From NCBI RefSeq assembly GCF_007097265.1, contig NZ_VJZP01000010.1, forward strand, positions 51,091 to 115,090: 64,000 bases of DNA, in the 5' to 3' direction. The notes under the pieces were generated by a model. That model saw nothing but the letters and a program-made list of their open reading frames with translations, made no database searches and was not told where the DNA came from. The position numbers were made by a program, and so were the translations under genes. The stretch comes from Flavobacterium gawalongense (GTDB taxonomy: Bacteria; Bacteroidota; Bacteroidia; Flavobacteriales; Flavobacteriaceae). Of this stretch, positions 27,968 to 37,794 are shown piece after piece (position 1 is the first letter of the stretch; the number at the start of each line of letters is the position of its first letter).

Positions 27968-29629
27968 ATGACAAAAAAAATCAATCTTTTTGCTAACCTT
28001 AAATCTGATTTTGCGTCTGGTTTAGTGGTTTTTTTGGTGGCGCTTCCATTGTGTTTAGGTATTGCGATGGCTTCTGGTGCACCGTTATTTTCGGGAATTA
28101 TTTCTGGCGTTATTGGCGGGATAGTTGTAGGTTATTTGAGTAAATCACATTTAAGTGTCACCGGACCTGCAGCTGGTTTAACAGCTATTATTCTTACTGC
28201 AATTACTGATTTAGGTGCTTTTGATATTTTTTTAACCGCAGTTTTTATTGCAGGTTTAATCCAATTGGCATTGGGATTCATCAAAGCAGGAACTATTTCA
28301 AATTATTTCCCTACAAATGTTATTGAAGGAATGTTGGCCGGAATCGGAATTATTATAATTATGAAGCAACTGCCGCATGCTTTTGGCTACGACAGTGATT
28401 TTGAGGGCGATCAATCCTTTATGCAAACGGATGGAAGCAATATGTTTTCTGCATTATTCGGTATATTTGACTATGTTCAATTGGGCTCCATAATTATTAC
28501 TGTAATCTCATTAATCATATTGATTGCTTGGGATAAGGTTCCTTTTTTGAAAAAATTAAAATTAATTCCGGGTGCACTTATAGCCGTTATCGTTGGTGTT
28601 GTTTTAAATGAAATTTTCACATCAACAGGAAGCTCTTTGGCTATAGCCAAAGAACATTTGGTTTCATTACCGGTTCCGAAGACTTTTGAAGAATTCAAAC
28701 AAATTATAGTTACTCCTGATTTTTCTGGAATTACTAATCCTAAAGTCTGGATTGTAGGCTTGACGATTGCCATTGTTGCTTCAATAGAAACGCTATTGTG
28801 TATTGAAGCGTCTGATAGAATGGATGTTCAAAAGCGTTACACCGATACCAACGTAGAGTTAAAAGCACAGGGAATTGGAAATATTGTCAGCTCCCTTTTA
28901 GGTGGTTTACCAATGACTTCGGTTGTTGTTCGTTCCTCTGCGAATAACAATGCTGGTGCAAAATCAAAAATGTCTGCTATTATTCATGGCGTGTTGTTAT
29001 TGGTAAGTGTTGTTACAATTCCACTAATCTTGAATAAAATCCCATTGGCTACATTAGCAGCCATATTACTATTAGTGGGATATAAACTGGCTAAACCATC
29101 AACATTCAAGCATTTTTGGAAAAAAGGAAAATACCAATTTGTGCCTTTTATCGCCACTTTATCAGCCGTTGTATTCACCGATTTATTAAAAGGTGTTGCT
29201 CTGGGGATTGTCATCAGTATTATATTTATTTTGAAAGGCAACCTTAAACGAGCGTACTATTTTAGAAAAGAAGAGTATGCAGATGGCGATGTCATTCATA
29301 TCGATTTAGCACAAGAAGTTTCTTTTTTAAATAAAGCAGCAATCAAGTTAACATTAAATCATATTCCTGAAAATTCTAAAGTAATTATTAATGCACAGGA
29401 TACGGTTTACATTGCCCATGATATTTTGGACTTAATCCATGAATTTAAAACCATAAAAGCTAAAGATGACAATATAAAAGTTAAGCTTAAAGGGTTTAAA
29501 AAAGCGTATCAGTTAGAAAATAGTGAGGAGACGACAAACAAAGTTACCGTTGAGCACTATTATGATGCTGCAAAAAGAAAAACAATTAAAAGAGAAATCG
29601 TCACTGAAGAATTTATGATTAAATCATAA
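27968..29629 (+). CDS. SulP family inorganic anion transporter (probable bicarbonate)
   Basis: 553 residues with about 12-14 hydrophobic segments. The SulP signature region is present (SGLVVFLVALPLCLGIAMAS, then VTGPAAGLTAIILTA). The C-terminal ~130 residues form a STAS-like cytoplasmic domain (VIHIDLAQEVSFLNKAAI). SulP proteins carry sulfate, bicarbonate or similar anions, and those paired with a carbonic anhydrase are usually taken as bicarbonate carriers. Here a beta-carbonic anhydrase gene follows after 90 bases on the same strand, which supports bicarbonate as substrate. No sulfate-assimilation genes are nearby. Confidence 0.92.
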   Translation: MTKKINLFANLKSDFASGLVVFLVALPLCLGIAMASGAPLFSGIISGVIGGIVVGYLSKSHLSVTGPAAGLTAIILTAITDLGAFDIFLTAVFIAGLIQLALGFIKAGTISNYFPTNVIEGMLAGIGIIIIMKQLPHAFGYDSDFEGDQSFMQTDGSNMFSALFGIFDYVQLGSIIITVISLIILIAWDKVPFLKKLKLIPGALIAVIVGVVLNEIFTSTGSSLAIAKEHLVSLPVPKTFEEFKQIIVTPDFSGITNPKVWIVGLTIAIVASIETLLCIEASDRMDVQKRYTDTNVELKAQGIGNIVSSLLGGLPMTSVVVRSSANNNAGAKSKMSAIIHGVLLLVSVVTIPLILNKIPLATLAAILLLVGYKLAKPSTFKHFWKKGKYQFVPFIATLSAVVFTDLLKGVALGIVISIIFILKGNLKRAYYFRKEEYADGDVIHIDLAQEVSFLNKAAIKLTLNHIPENSKVIINAQDTVYIAHDILDLIHEFKTIKAKDDNIKVKLKGFKKAYQLENSEETTNKVTVEHYYDAAKRKTIKREIVTEEFMIKS

Positions 29630-29719
29630 ATAACGAGCCTTTAATTAATCTCTTTTTTCATCTCAATTATTTTATTAAGTAAAAAAATTGATTTTAATAA
29701 TTTTTAACAAAACAAAAAA

Positions 29720-30355
29720 ATGAGCGATTTTTATAAAAAAATATTAGACAATAATAAAAAATGGGTTGAAACTTCTTTAGCCAGCGATCCAAATTATTTT
29801 GAAGATTTAGCTAAAGGCCAAACACCGCCATTATTATGGATTGGCTGTTCTGACAGTAGAGTTCCTGCTAATGAAATCGTAGGAGCAAAACCAGGAGAAG
29901 TATTCGTCCATAGAAACATAGCCAATATGGTAATCCATACTGACATGAATATGTTAAGTGTTCTGGATTACGCCGTGAATGTTTTAAAAGTAAAGCATGT
30001 ACTTGTTTGTGGCCACTATGGTTGCGGAGGTATAAAAGCTGCGATGGGAAATGAATCTATCGGTATTATTGACAACTGGATTCGTCACATAAAAGACGTA
30101 TACCGTTTGCATCATATTTATTTGGATTCCATTATTAATGAAACGGATCGTTTCAATAAGTTTGTGGAACTCAACGTAAAAGAACAGGTTTTTGATTTAG
30201 CCAAAACTTCTATTGTGCAATCTGCTTGGAAAAACGGACAGGACTTAACTTTACATGGTTGGGCTTACGGATTGAATTCGGGTTTCGTAACTGATTTGGA
30301 TGTCAATATCAGTTCAGAAAAAGATTTGGACCAAGTTTATCAATTAAAATTCTAA
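29720..30355 (+). CDS. Beta-class carbonic anhydrase
   Basis: 211 residues, standard length. Zinc ligands and catalytic dyad: WIGCSDSRVPA (Cys-x-Asp-x-Arg) and VCGHYGCGGIKAA (His-x2-Cys), as in Can/CynT. It interconverts CO2 and bicarbonate in the cytoplasm. It follows the SulP gene and probably supplies or consumes the transported bicarbonate, feeding carboxylases such as the biotin-dependent carboxylase encoded further along. A strong terminator follows. Confidence 0.95.
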   Translation: MSDFYKKILDNNKKWVETSLASDPNYFEDLAKGQTPPLLWIGCSDSRVPANEIVGAKPGEVFVHRNIANMVIHTDMNMLSVLDYAVNVLKVKHVLVCGHYGCGGIKAAMGNESIGIIDNWIRHIKDVYRLHHIYLDSIINETDRFNKFVELNVKEQVFDLAKTSIVQSAWKNGQDLTLHGWAYGLNSGFVTDLDVNISSEKDLDQVYQLKF

Positions 30356-30430
30356 AAGCAATCATTTGTACTTATTACTATTATAATTAGCAACAATTCT
30401 TCGTTTTAAGAAGTATTGCATCCATACTGG

Positions 30431-30466
30431 AAGAGGCTGTCTAAAAACATAGACAGCCTCTTTTTT
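30431..30466. terminator. Bidirectional rho-independent terminator
   Basis: AAGAGGCTGTCT / AGACAGCCTCTT with an 8-base loop and T-runs lies between the carbonic anhydrase gene (plus) and the outer-membrane protein gene (minus). Confidence 0.9.
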
Positions 30467-30487
30467 ATAAACTCTGATTTAGTTTCT

Positions 30488-31324
30488 TTAATACGTAAAA
30501 GTCACACCCGCTAATAAAAATTGTTTTCCAAATGGTTCCAAATTAGTTTTATTTGAAGCTGCATTATAAGTATAATTTAACCAAATTGGCATGGTAATAC
30601 TTTCGCTTAATTGAATGTCTTTTGACACAGTGCATCCTAGGTTAACAAATGAGGGTTTATTATAATCAGCAAAAGTATAATATTCTGCTTTATTATTAAG
30701 AACAGCTCCCACAACAGGAGCGATATTTAATCCTAAGGGAGCTTCAAAATCATATCCAATTTCCATATAAGTAGTGAAATTTTGTTTTCCTTTTTCATCA
30801 TTTTCATCTTTATATCTAAAATCATTTCCTGCAATTAAGGTGCTTAAAGTAAACCAAATTGGCACTCCTTTTTCAGAAAAATCAAACAGAAACTGCAAAT
30901 CAATTGATTGTGATCCATCATTCCCAAAATTGAAAAAATCATTTGAAACGCCTTCTTGTTTGTCTGTAGATGGCCAATAATAATCCTGCAATGAAACAGT
31001 CAAATAATCTGTAATGGCATAATTAAAAATAAAATCTAACTCTTGGTACCCTTTTGAAGCTCCATTTGCATCATAATATTCTTTTTTGAAATTGTGTGTT
31101 GCCCAAAAACCCACAGAGAATTTATCACTCACATTATAATTTCCATACAATTGTGCTACAGGATATTTACCTCCCCAAGATTGTCCTCTCCAAATATATC
31201 GACTGGCAATATCGAGATTTATATCCCATTTTTTTTTAACTTTTACGGTGTCAATGGCATTTTCTTGTGCAAATAGTATGCTATTCGTCAACATTAATAC
31301 AAAAATAAGTCCTGCTTTTTTCAT
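30488..31324 (-). CDS. Outer-membrane protein, TorF-type putative porin
   Basis: 278 residues. The signal peptide MKKAGLIFVLMLTNSILFA is cut before QE. The mature protein starts with a strand containing ASRYIWRGQSWGGKYP, a pattern of TorF-like putative porins, and continues with amphipathic strands to a terminal GVTFTY. The signal peptide matches that of the porin at 25810-26856 at about two thirds of positions, though the mature parts are not obviously alike. It is convergent with the carbonic anhydrase gene. Its substrate is unknown. Confidence 0.75.
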   Translation of the reverse strand: MKKAGLIFVLMLTNSILFAQENAIDTVKVKKKWDINLDIASRYIWRGQSWGGKYPVAQLYGNYNVSDKFSVGFWATHNFKKEYYDANGASKGYQELDFIFNYAITDYLTVSLQDYYWPSTDKQEGVSNDFFNFGNDGSQSIDLQFLFDFSEKGVPIWFTLSTLIAGNDFRYKDENDEKGKQNFTTYMEIGYDFEAPLGLNIAPVVGAVLNNKAEYYTFADYNKPSFVNLGCTVSKDIQLSESITMPIWLNYTYNAASNKTNLEPFGKQFLLAGVTFTY

Positions 31325-31375
31325 GCTTGATTTTGGTTGTTAATTTTAAAATTCGATTTCTATTCTTAATTATAA

Positions 31376-32728
31376 TTATTCGATGATTATCGATTTCATA
31401 TTCATAAATTCTTTTATTCCAATGTCAGACAATTCTCTTCCGTAACCTGATTTTTTTATTCCTCCAAAAGGAATTCTGGAATCAGAACGCACCAATGCGT
31501 TTATAAAAACATTTCCTGCTTCAATTTTTCGTGCCAATCTATATGCATTTTCACGATCTTCGGTCCAAATTGCCGATGCCAATCCATATCTATGATTATT
31601 GGCTATCGCAACAGCATCATTTTCATCTTTAGCTCTAATTAGGGTTGCCAATGGACCAAAAATTTCTTCTTGAAAAGCAATATTATTGGAATCCACAAAA
31701 TCAATTAATGTAGGTTGGAAATTGCAATCTTCACGCACCCCTCCTACCACTAATTTCGCACCTTGCTGCAACGATTTTTCTAATTGACGACTCAATTTTT
31801 CGGCCAAATCCAATCGAGCCAAAGGCCCCATATTGATTCCGCTCTTCAATGGATTTCCTTGCTGCAATGCATTAATTTTTTGGGCAAGAAGGCCTGCAAA
31901 TTCATCGGCAACTTTTTCAGTAACAATAAAACGTTTGGCACAAATACAAGCCTGACCGGCATTAAGCATTCTGGATTGAGTGGCGATAGTAGCTGCTTTT
32001 TCAAGATTGGCATCATTCAAAACAATAAATGCATCCGAACCGCCCAACTCCATAACTGATTTTTTGATGTGCTTTCCAGCCAATGAAGCTACAGAAGAAC
32101 CCGCCATTTCACTCCCTGTCAAAGTTACGCCACAGACAATATCCGAAGCGATTACACTTTCCACTTGTGTAATATCTATAGTTATTTGTTGAAAAACACC
32201 TTCTGGAAAACCAGCTTCCAAAAATGCACTTTCAATAGCTTTGGCACAGCCAATAACATTTGGTGCATGTTTCAAAAACGTCACATTACCCGCCATAATT
32301 GCCGGTGCGGCATAACGAAGTACTTGCCAAAAAGGGTAATTCCAAGGCATAATCGCAAAAACGGCTCCCATTGGGTCATAAACAGACAGGCTTCTGAAAG
32401 GCGTGTCATACTGCTGATCCTTCAGCATTTTTTCTGCATTCTCCGCATAAAAATCACAGTTTCCGGCTGATTTTTCCACTTCGCTAATTCCTTCAGATAG
32501 AATTTTACCCATTTCATTGGTAATGAGTAATCCCAACTCTTCTTTGTTTACTCTCAGAATATTAGCCAATTTTTTCATTTTATCAGCCCTCTCCTGAAAA
32601 GATGCATTCCGCCAATTCTTAAAAGCACTTTCTGATAATTTCAGTTTTTGATTCAATTGTGCATTCGTCAACACTTCGTGTTCTGCAATAATCGCTCTTG
32701 AAAATGGGTTTATTGATTTGAATATCAT
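31376..32728 (-). CDS. NAD(P)-dependent succinate-semialdehyde dehydrogenase family
   Basis: 450 residues, the shorter Sad/GabD2-like form. Aldehyde dehydrogenase motifs are the [11 protein letters not shown] start, [17 protein letters not shown], the catalytic Glu in [12 protein letters not shown], the catalytic Cys in [12 protein letters not shown] and [13 protein letters not shown] near the C-terminus. It oxidises an aldehyde, likely succinate semialdehyde, to the acid. It is a single gene flanked by an outer-membrane protein gene and a GNAT gene. The substrate is assigned by family only. Confidence 0.9.
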   Translation of the reverse strand: MIFKSINPFSRAIIAEHEVLTNAQLNQKLKLSESAFKNWRNASFQERADKMKKLANILRVNKEELGLLITNEMGKILSEGISEVEKSAGNCDFYAENAEKMLKDQQYDTPFRSLSVYDPMGAVFAIMPWNYPFWQVLRYAAPAIMAGNVTFLKHAPNVIGCAKAIESAFLEAGFPEGVFQQITIDITQVESVIASDIVCGVTLTGSEMAGSSVASLAGKHIKKSVMELGGSDAFIVLNDANLEKAATIATQSRMLNAGQACICAKRFIVTEKVADEFAGLLAQKINALQQGNPLKSGINMGPLARLDLAEKLSRQLEKSLQQGAKLVVGGVREDCNFQPTLIDFVDSNNIAFQEEIFGPLATLIRAKDENDAVAIANNHRYGLASAIWTEDRENAYRLARKIEAGNVFINALVRSDSRIPFGGIKKSGYGRELSDIGIKEFMNMKSIIIE

Positions 32729-32851
32729 TTTATTTTTTGTTTAAAGTTTTTACTTTTGAACCATTAAGACAATAAGCTTATTAAGTTCAACAATAAATCG
32801 AATTTTGTTTAGCTGGTAACTGCGACTGAATACTGCGAGCTGAACACTTTT

Positions 32852-33502
32852 TTAATGGTTCTCGCTTAATTTAGTGTTTGGATCCAAAGGCCAATACATC
32901 AAAACCGAACAATTTCCGCTTCTAGGATCATCTAAATAATCGAATAATGGTTCCACCAGAATGAATCCGCATTTGGTTTGAGCCGTAACAGTTGGGTCTA
33001 TGATTTCACCTTTGATTAATTTATCACAATATTCTGCAATTGTCATTTGACCTTTTACTTTGTCATAACCAATAGGCATCCCAGCTGTCATTTGTCCTTT
33101 GCAACCTAATGCCTTGGCCACATCCTGACGCGCATTATAAATTTCCCTTCCAACACCTTTTCCTTGGTAATCCGGATGAACAGAAACATCCAACCCATAA
33201 ATCCATTCGGCTTTAGGATCGTGTGTTCCCAACCATAAATCATCCGAAATCTCTAAAAAAGTATGCTGCCCTTTGTGATAATTTTGACGTAGAGTTGTTG
33301 AAGAAGCAATTACTTTATCACCATCTAAAACGACAAACTGTCCTTCAGGAAAAATCTCCAAATGTTTTTTGTATTTTTCTTCAGTAATTAATTCTTCAGC
33401 AGACAAAGTAGGAAAAACTATTTCTTGCAATTTCGCTTGTTGTTTTGCATGTTCCGGTAAAGGAGTTTGTAAAGTGTATTTCCCTAAAATTTCTTTTTTC
33501 AT
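32852..33502 (-). CDS. GNAT family N-acetyltransferase
   Basis: 216 residues. The acetyl-CoA-binding loop DVSVHPDYQGKGVGREIYN is a clear GNAT motif A (V-x-P-x-x-Q-G-K-G-V-G). The C-terminal part (KCGFILVEPLFDYLDDPRSG) resembles the long GNAT form found next to amidohydrolases or aldehyde dehydrogenases. The substrate is unknown. It lies 123 bases upstream of the dehydrogenase gene on the same strand; between them (32806-32850) is a degenerate CTGAATACT / CTGAACACT repeat stretch. Confidence 0.85.
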   Translation of the reverse strand: MKKEILGKYTLQTPLPEHAKQQAKLQEIVFPTLSAEELITEEKYKKHLEIFPEGQFVVLDGDKVIASSTTLRQNYHKGQHTFLEISDDLWLGTHDPKAEWIYGLDVSVHPDYQGKGVGREIYNARQDVAKALGCKGQMTAGMPIGYDKVKGQMTIAEYCDKLIKGEIIDPTVTAQTKCGFILVEPLFDYLDDPRSGNCSVLMYWPLDPNTKLSENH

Positions 33503-34010
33503 AAATTGACGACTCCTTTGAATACTAATAAAGTTATAAAAAGATTGGCGCTAAATTAAGAGAATTAGAATTATACGCCTTATCGTTGGGGGGAAATATT
33601 TTTTATTGTTCCTAAAATGATTAAAATGAAGAACAAATTGAGTACGGTTTAGCTATTATTTCACAAGCAATGAGTATTGCAGATGAATATATGATTCAAA
33701 ATAACTTATGTTTTGTACTGAAAAATGGGCTTATTTATTAGACAAAAAATCTAAAAAAACAGTTGCCAGTACTAAATTTCGGATTTTCAATATTGTCCCA
33801 TCCTGAAATATCGATACACAAAAAACATCGTTATGGAAGAAACCACACATTATACTTATGCAAATAGTCTCGAATCTTTATTCCTGATTCTTTAAGATCT
33901 TCCACTTTCCAATTCCCCTCTGACTTAGCTGATTTTTCGTTTGGCAATTGGTGGTGGAATCGCTGCGATTATTAAGCCTAAAAATTAATTTTGGAAAATT
34001 ATATTGAAAA
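33503..34010. other. Non-coding or decayed region
   Basis: About 500 bases without an intact gene. One plus-strand frame around 33627-33740 reads like protein (IEYGLAIISQAMSIADEYM and then NNLCFVLKNGLIY before a stop), and a short stretch near 33930 reads FRLAIGGGIAAII. Both are bounded by stops and lack starts, so they may be traces of dead genes. No RNA gene seen. Confidence 0.4.
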
Positions 34011-34040
34011 AAAGAGTAAAAGTTAACTTTCACCCTTTTT
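34009..34040 (-). terminator. Possible terminator overlapping the aldo-keto reductase stop
   Basis: On the minus strand a GGGTGAAAGTT / AACTTTTACTC hairpin lies between A- and T-runs. The left arm includes the last bases of the reductase gene. Confidence 0.5.
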
Positions 34041-34998
34041 ATTGTCCCAAAATCCCTTCAATCTCCAATAATTCGGCTGCGGAAAAATCCAGATTCTGTA
34101 AACTGTCAATATTATTATTTAATTGACCAACAGAACTGGCGCCAATCAAAACCGAAGTAATTCGGTTGTCTTTTAATAACCAAGCCAAAGCCATTTGTGC
34201 CAAAGACTGATTTCGTCCTTTCGCTATTTCGTTCAACGCTATAATCTTTTGCACTTTTGCTTCAGAAACTTCTTCTAATTGCAAATGTCCATTTGGATTC
34301 GAAGCTCTTGAATTTTCCGGAATTCCTTTCAGGTATTTATCCGTTAAAAGTCCTTGTGCCAAAGGCGAAAAAGCAATACATCCCACTCCTTTTTCTTCCA
34401 GAACGTCCAGTAAACCCTCTTCTGGTTCTCTAACAAACATCGAGTATTTTACTTGATGAATCAGGCAAGGTGTTCCTAATCGTTTTAGGATTTCGGTGGC
34501 TTCTCTGGTTTGTTCCGCATTATAATTAGAAATTCCAGCATACAACGCTTTCCCGCTTCGCACGGCATAATCCAAAGCCATCATGGTTTCTTCCAAAGGC
34601 GTTTCAGGATCAAAACGATGCGAATAAAAAATATCCACATAATCCAAATTCATTCGCTTCAAACTCTGGTCTAAACTCGATAATAAATATTTACGGGAAC
34701 CCCAGTCGCCATAAGGACCATTCCACATGGTGTAACCGGCTTTGGTCGTAATTACGATTTCATCGCGTAGGTTTCCCTGAAAATTATTCTTCAGGATTTT
34801 GCCAAAATTGGTCTCTGCAGAACCCGGAACCGGACCGTAATTGTTAGCCAAATCAAAATGGGTAATTCCCTTATCAAAAGCTGCTTTTACAATGTTTTCT
34901 CCATTTTCAAAACTATCCACCGAACCGAAGTTATGCCATAATCCTAAAGAAATTTGCGGTAATAACAAACCGCTTTTTCCACATCTGTTGTATTTCAT
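34039..34998 (-). CDS. Aldo-keto reductase (YghZ/MgrA-like)
   Basis: 319 residues. AKR fold signatures: KSGLLLPQISLGLW, the catalytic Asp/Tyr in THFDLANNYGPVPGSAE, the Lys in ITTKAG and the His in YVDIFYSHRFD, then the NADP-binding segment GCIAFSPLAQGLLTDKY and SVLIGASSVGQL. This matches the L-glyceraldehyde-3-phosphate/methylglyoxal reductase subgroup. It reduces aldehydes with NADPH in the cytoplasm. It is divergent from the broken protease gene, with a TTTACGG-AAAA-CCGTAAA palindrome in the gap. Confidence 0.92.
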   Translation of the reverse strand: MKYNRCGKSGLLLPQISLGLWHNFGSVDSFENGENIVKAAFDKGITHFDLANNYGPVPGSAETNFGKILKNNFQGNLRDEIVITTKAGYTMWNGPYGDWGSRKYLLSSLDQSLKRMNLDYVDIFYSHRFDPETPLEETMMALDYAVRSGKALYAGISNYNAEQTREATEILKRLGTPCLIHQVKYSMFVREPEEGLLDVLEEKGVGCIAFSPLAQGLLTDKYLKGIPENSRASNPNGHLQLEEVSEAKVQKIIALNEIAKGRNQSLAQMALAWLLKDNRITSVLIGASSVGQLNNNIDSLQNLDFSAAELLEIEGILGQ

Positions 34999-35153
34999 TT
35001 ATTTGTTTTTTTTAATCAAATTCTAATTTAGGTGTTTTAATCAGTTGCGAAAGATAGTAAAATGTCAATTAGTAATAAAAAAACACCAACCAGTGTTTTA
35101 ATAAATCAAAGAAAGACAAGACGTGAACTTCCCTGATTAAAAAAATTTCTCCT

Positions 35154-35171
35154 TTTACGGAAAACCGTAAA
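35154..35171. promoter_or_regulatory. Perfect palindrome, candidate operator
   Basis: TTTACGG and CCGTAAA are perfect inverted arms with an AAAA spacer, in the ~310-base gap between the divergent reductase and protease genes. It has no T-run, so an operator is more likely than a terminator; no regulator gene adjoins. Confidence 0.4.
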
Positions 35172-35307
35172 GAATGTTTAAAAAAGTGACTGTAATTTGT
35201 AAACTAACAAAATCATGTTAATAAGATAATTCTTAAGTAAGGATTGTTTTAGTTATTTTTACGGGAAACAGATATATTTTATTAGTAGCCAATTTGACAA
35301 AAATGAC

Positions 35308-36088
35308 ATGAAAAAAAAACTTACCTCTTTTCTAATCTTAATTATATTAAATTTAAGTATGAATGCACAAGAAAACAATCCATCCATCATTCTAAATGCT
35401 GACCAATTAGCCATTACAGTTGTAAACCTTAGAAAAACAAATAAATATAAATGATATAACTGGAACAGGTAGTTTTATTGAAAAAGACCATAAATTATAT
35501 ATTGTTACTGCGACACATGTTTCAAAAGTAATGGATTCAACTGCTTATGTCATAATTCAAGGAGAAAACAATAAACCCATTAAATTAGATTTAAAGCAGC
35601 TTGCAAATCCAATTAAATGGATTGATCATAAAGAAGCAGACTTGTCTATTTTAGAATTGAATCCTTCAAAAGAGCTAATATCAAAATATCTTCAGCAAAG
35701 ATTTATACCATATGAAATGATTGATACAACTCCAAAATCAATATCTAGAAATACTCAATTAACAATAATAGGATTCCCTTTAGGTCTAGGTATACTAGGC
35801 TATTTTTCGCCCTTAACGTATAGGACTTTTCCCTCAAGTGGTTTACTTACATTAAATAGGTTTGACATTAAAACACCCCAAACATTTATAATATTAGAGA
35901 ATCCAAGTACTGAAGGATACAGTGGCGGTCCTGTGTATGATTTATCTATAATAGAATCTGGAGTTATGAAGTTGACAGGAAACGGAACAAAACTACTTGG
36001 TTTTATACACGGAACACTAGCTGATGGAACTGGAGGTAAACTGACCGCATTAACACCCGCATTTTATCTTTCAGATTTAATAAAATAA
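35308..36088 (+). pseudogene. Frameshifted trypsin-like serine protease
   Basis: A start at 35308 gives a signal peptide (cut near MNAQE) and ~48 residues, ending at a stop just after NLRKTNKYK. One base out of frame the protein continues (INDITGTGSFIEKD) to 36088. Removing one A from the five-A run at 35433-35437 restores a ~259-residue protein. The S1-type triad is intact: His in IVTATHV, Asp in EADLSILEL, Ser in GYSGGPVYD. So the gene either died recently, carries a sequencing error, or is slippage-controlled. It is predicted to be a periplasmic or secreted protease if functional. No neighbour explains its role. Confidence 0.8.
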
Positions 36089-36206
36089 GTATAATAACAT
36101 TTTTATAAATTTACATGGAAAATTATTATTTCGAAGTTTATTGAAAAAAACTTCTTTTTAAGATTTCTTAATTACTAACAACAGAAAAAGCTCTAATCAT
36201 ATAACT

Positions 36207-36236
36207 AAAAACCACCTAAATCATCAGGTGGTTTTT
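36207..36236. terminator. Bidirectional rho-independent terminator
   Basis: AAAAACCACCT / AGGTGGTTTTT with an 8-base loop lies between the broken protease (plus) and the carboxyltransferase (minus). Confidence 0.85.
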
Positions 36237-36252
36237 CAATTCTTATAAAAAA

Positions 36253-37794
36253 CTACAAAGGAATATTCCCGTGTTTTCTATTAGGAGTAACACTTACTTT
36301 GTTTTCCAACATACTAAACGCTTTTATCAATTTGCGTCGGGTGTCTTGCGGGAGGATTACCTCATCCACAAAACCACGTTGCGCTGCGGTGTACGGATTG
36401 GCAAACAAATCGGCATATTCTGCTTCTTTTTCCAACAGTTTTGCTTCATGGTCTTCGGCTTCGTTAATTTCTTTCTTGAAGATAATTTCAGAGGCGCCTT
36501 TGGCTCCCATAACGGCAATTTCGGCAGTTGGCCAGGCAAAATTCATGTCGGCACCAATGTGTTTCGAGTTCATCACATCATACGCGCCACCATAGGCTTT
36601 ACGGGTAATCACGGTCACTCTCGGCACGGTCGCTTCGCTCAGGGCATATAACAATTTAGCACCGTGCACGATAATCCCGTTCCACTCTTGGTCGGTTCCC
36701 GGTAAAAAGCCAGGTACGTCCACTAAAACCAATAGCGGAATATTAAAACAATCGCAAAAACGAGTAAATCGAGCCGCTTTTTTCGAACTGTTCACATCAA
36801 GACAACCGGCTAAAATCATCGGTTGGTTGGCTATAATCCCAATGCTTTTTCCTCCCAATCGGGCAAAACCCACGAGAATATTTTCGGCATAATTTTTATG
36901 AATTTCAAAAAACGAATCTTCGTCAATAATTCCACCGATGACTTCGTGCATATCGTACGGTTTGTTGGGATTATCCGGAATAATAGTTGCTAATTTAGTA
37001 CGTACCTCATCATTCAGTTCGTACCGTAAATTACGGGGCGTTTCTTTATTGCTTTGTGGCAAATAACTCAACAAACGTTTCAAATCTTCCAGACATTCCA
37101 CATCATTTGCTGACGTGCAATGCGCCACACCAGATTTGGTAGAATGCGTACTCGCCCCACCCAATTCCTCCGAAGTCACGGTTTCATTGGTCACGGTTTT
37201 CACCACATTCGGTCCCGTTACAAACATATAACTGGTGTCTTCGACCATCATCGTAAAATCAGTCATAGCAGGAGAATAAACGGCTCCACCTGCACAAGGC
37301 CCCATAATAGCTGAAATTTGCGGAATTACTCCCGAAGCTTGTACGTTTCGGTAAAAAATATCGGCATAACCGCCCAAAGAACGAACACCTTCCTGAATAC
37401 GTGCTCCACCAGAATCATTCAGTCCAATCATTGGTGCTCCCATTTTGACTGCCATATCCATGACTTTACAGATTTTTTCGGCATGTGTTTCGGATAACGA
37501 ACCGCCAAAAACGGTAAAATCCTGAGCAAAAATATAAACCAATCGTTCGTTTATGGTTCCGTATCCTGTAATGACTCCGTCACCATAATACAGCTCTTTT
37601 TCCATTCCAAAATCAGATGTTCGGTGCGTTACCAACATCCCAATTTCTTCAAAAGAACCTTCATCCATCAAATAATTGACGCGTTCTCTTGCAGTCAGTT
37701 TTTTATTGGAATGCTGTTTTGCAATTCTGTTTTTACCGCCACCCAAATGAGCTTCGGCAATTTTATCGTTTAGTGTTTTTATTTTGTCTTGCAT
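36253..37794 (-). CDS. Acyl-CoA carboxylase carboxyltransferase subunit (propionyl-CoA type)
   Basis: 513 residues, the fused beta-type carboxyltransferase. Signatures are [18 protein letters not shown], the N-terminal oxyanion site in [34 protein letters not shown] and the C-terminal [15 protein letters not shown] with YGGAYDVM. It transfers carboxyl from carboxybiotin to propionyl-CoA (or acetyl-CoA). It is the last gene of a minus-strand group with the biotin carboxylase (38120-39571) and biotin carrier (39674-40159), although a 325-base gap separates it from the carboxylase gene. Substrate specificity is inferred from family resemblance. Confidence 0.93.
   Translation of the reverse strand: MQDKIKTLNDKIAEAHLGGGKNRIAKQHSNKKLTARERVNYLMDEGSFEEIGMLVTHRTSDFGMEKELYYGDGVITGYGTINERLVYIFAQDFTVFGGSLSETHAEKICKVMDMAVKMGAPMIGLNDSGGARIQEGVRSLGGYADIFYRNVQASGVIPQISAIMGPCAGGAVYSPAMTDFTMMVEDTSYMFVTGPNVVKTVTNETVTSEELGGASTHSTKSGVAHCTSANDVECLEDLKRLLSYLPQSNKETPRNLRYELNDEVRTKLATIIPDNPNKPYDMHEVIGGIIDEDSFFEIHKNYAENILVGFARLGGKSIGIIANQPMILAGCLDVNSSKKAARFTRFCDCFNIPLLVLVDVPGFLPGTDQEWNGIIVHGAKLLYALSEATVPRVTVITRKAYGGAYDVMNSKHIGADMNFAWPTAEIAVMGAKGASEIIFKKEINEAEDHEAKLLEKEAEYADLFANPYTAAQRGFVDEVILPQDTRRKLIKAFSMLENKVSVTPNRKHGNIPL

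Noticed and set aside
36271..36651. 126-residue antisense frame in the carboxyltransferase gene
   Set aside because: It lies wholly opposite a strongly conserved enzyme, with Cys/His/Phe-rich nonsense composition.
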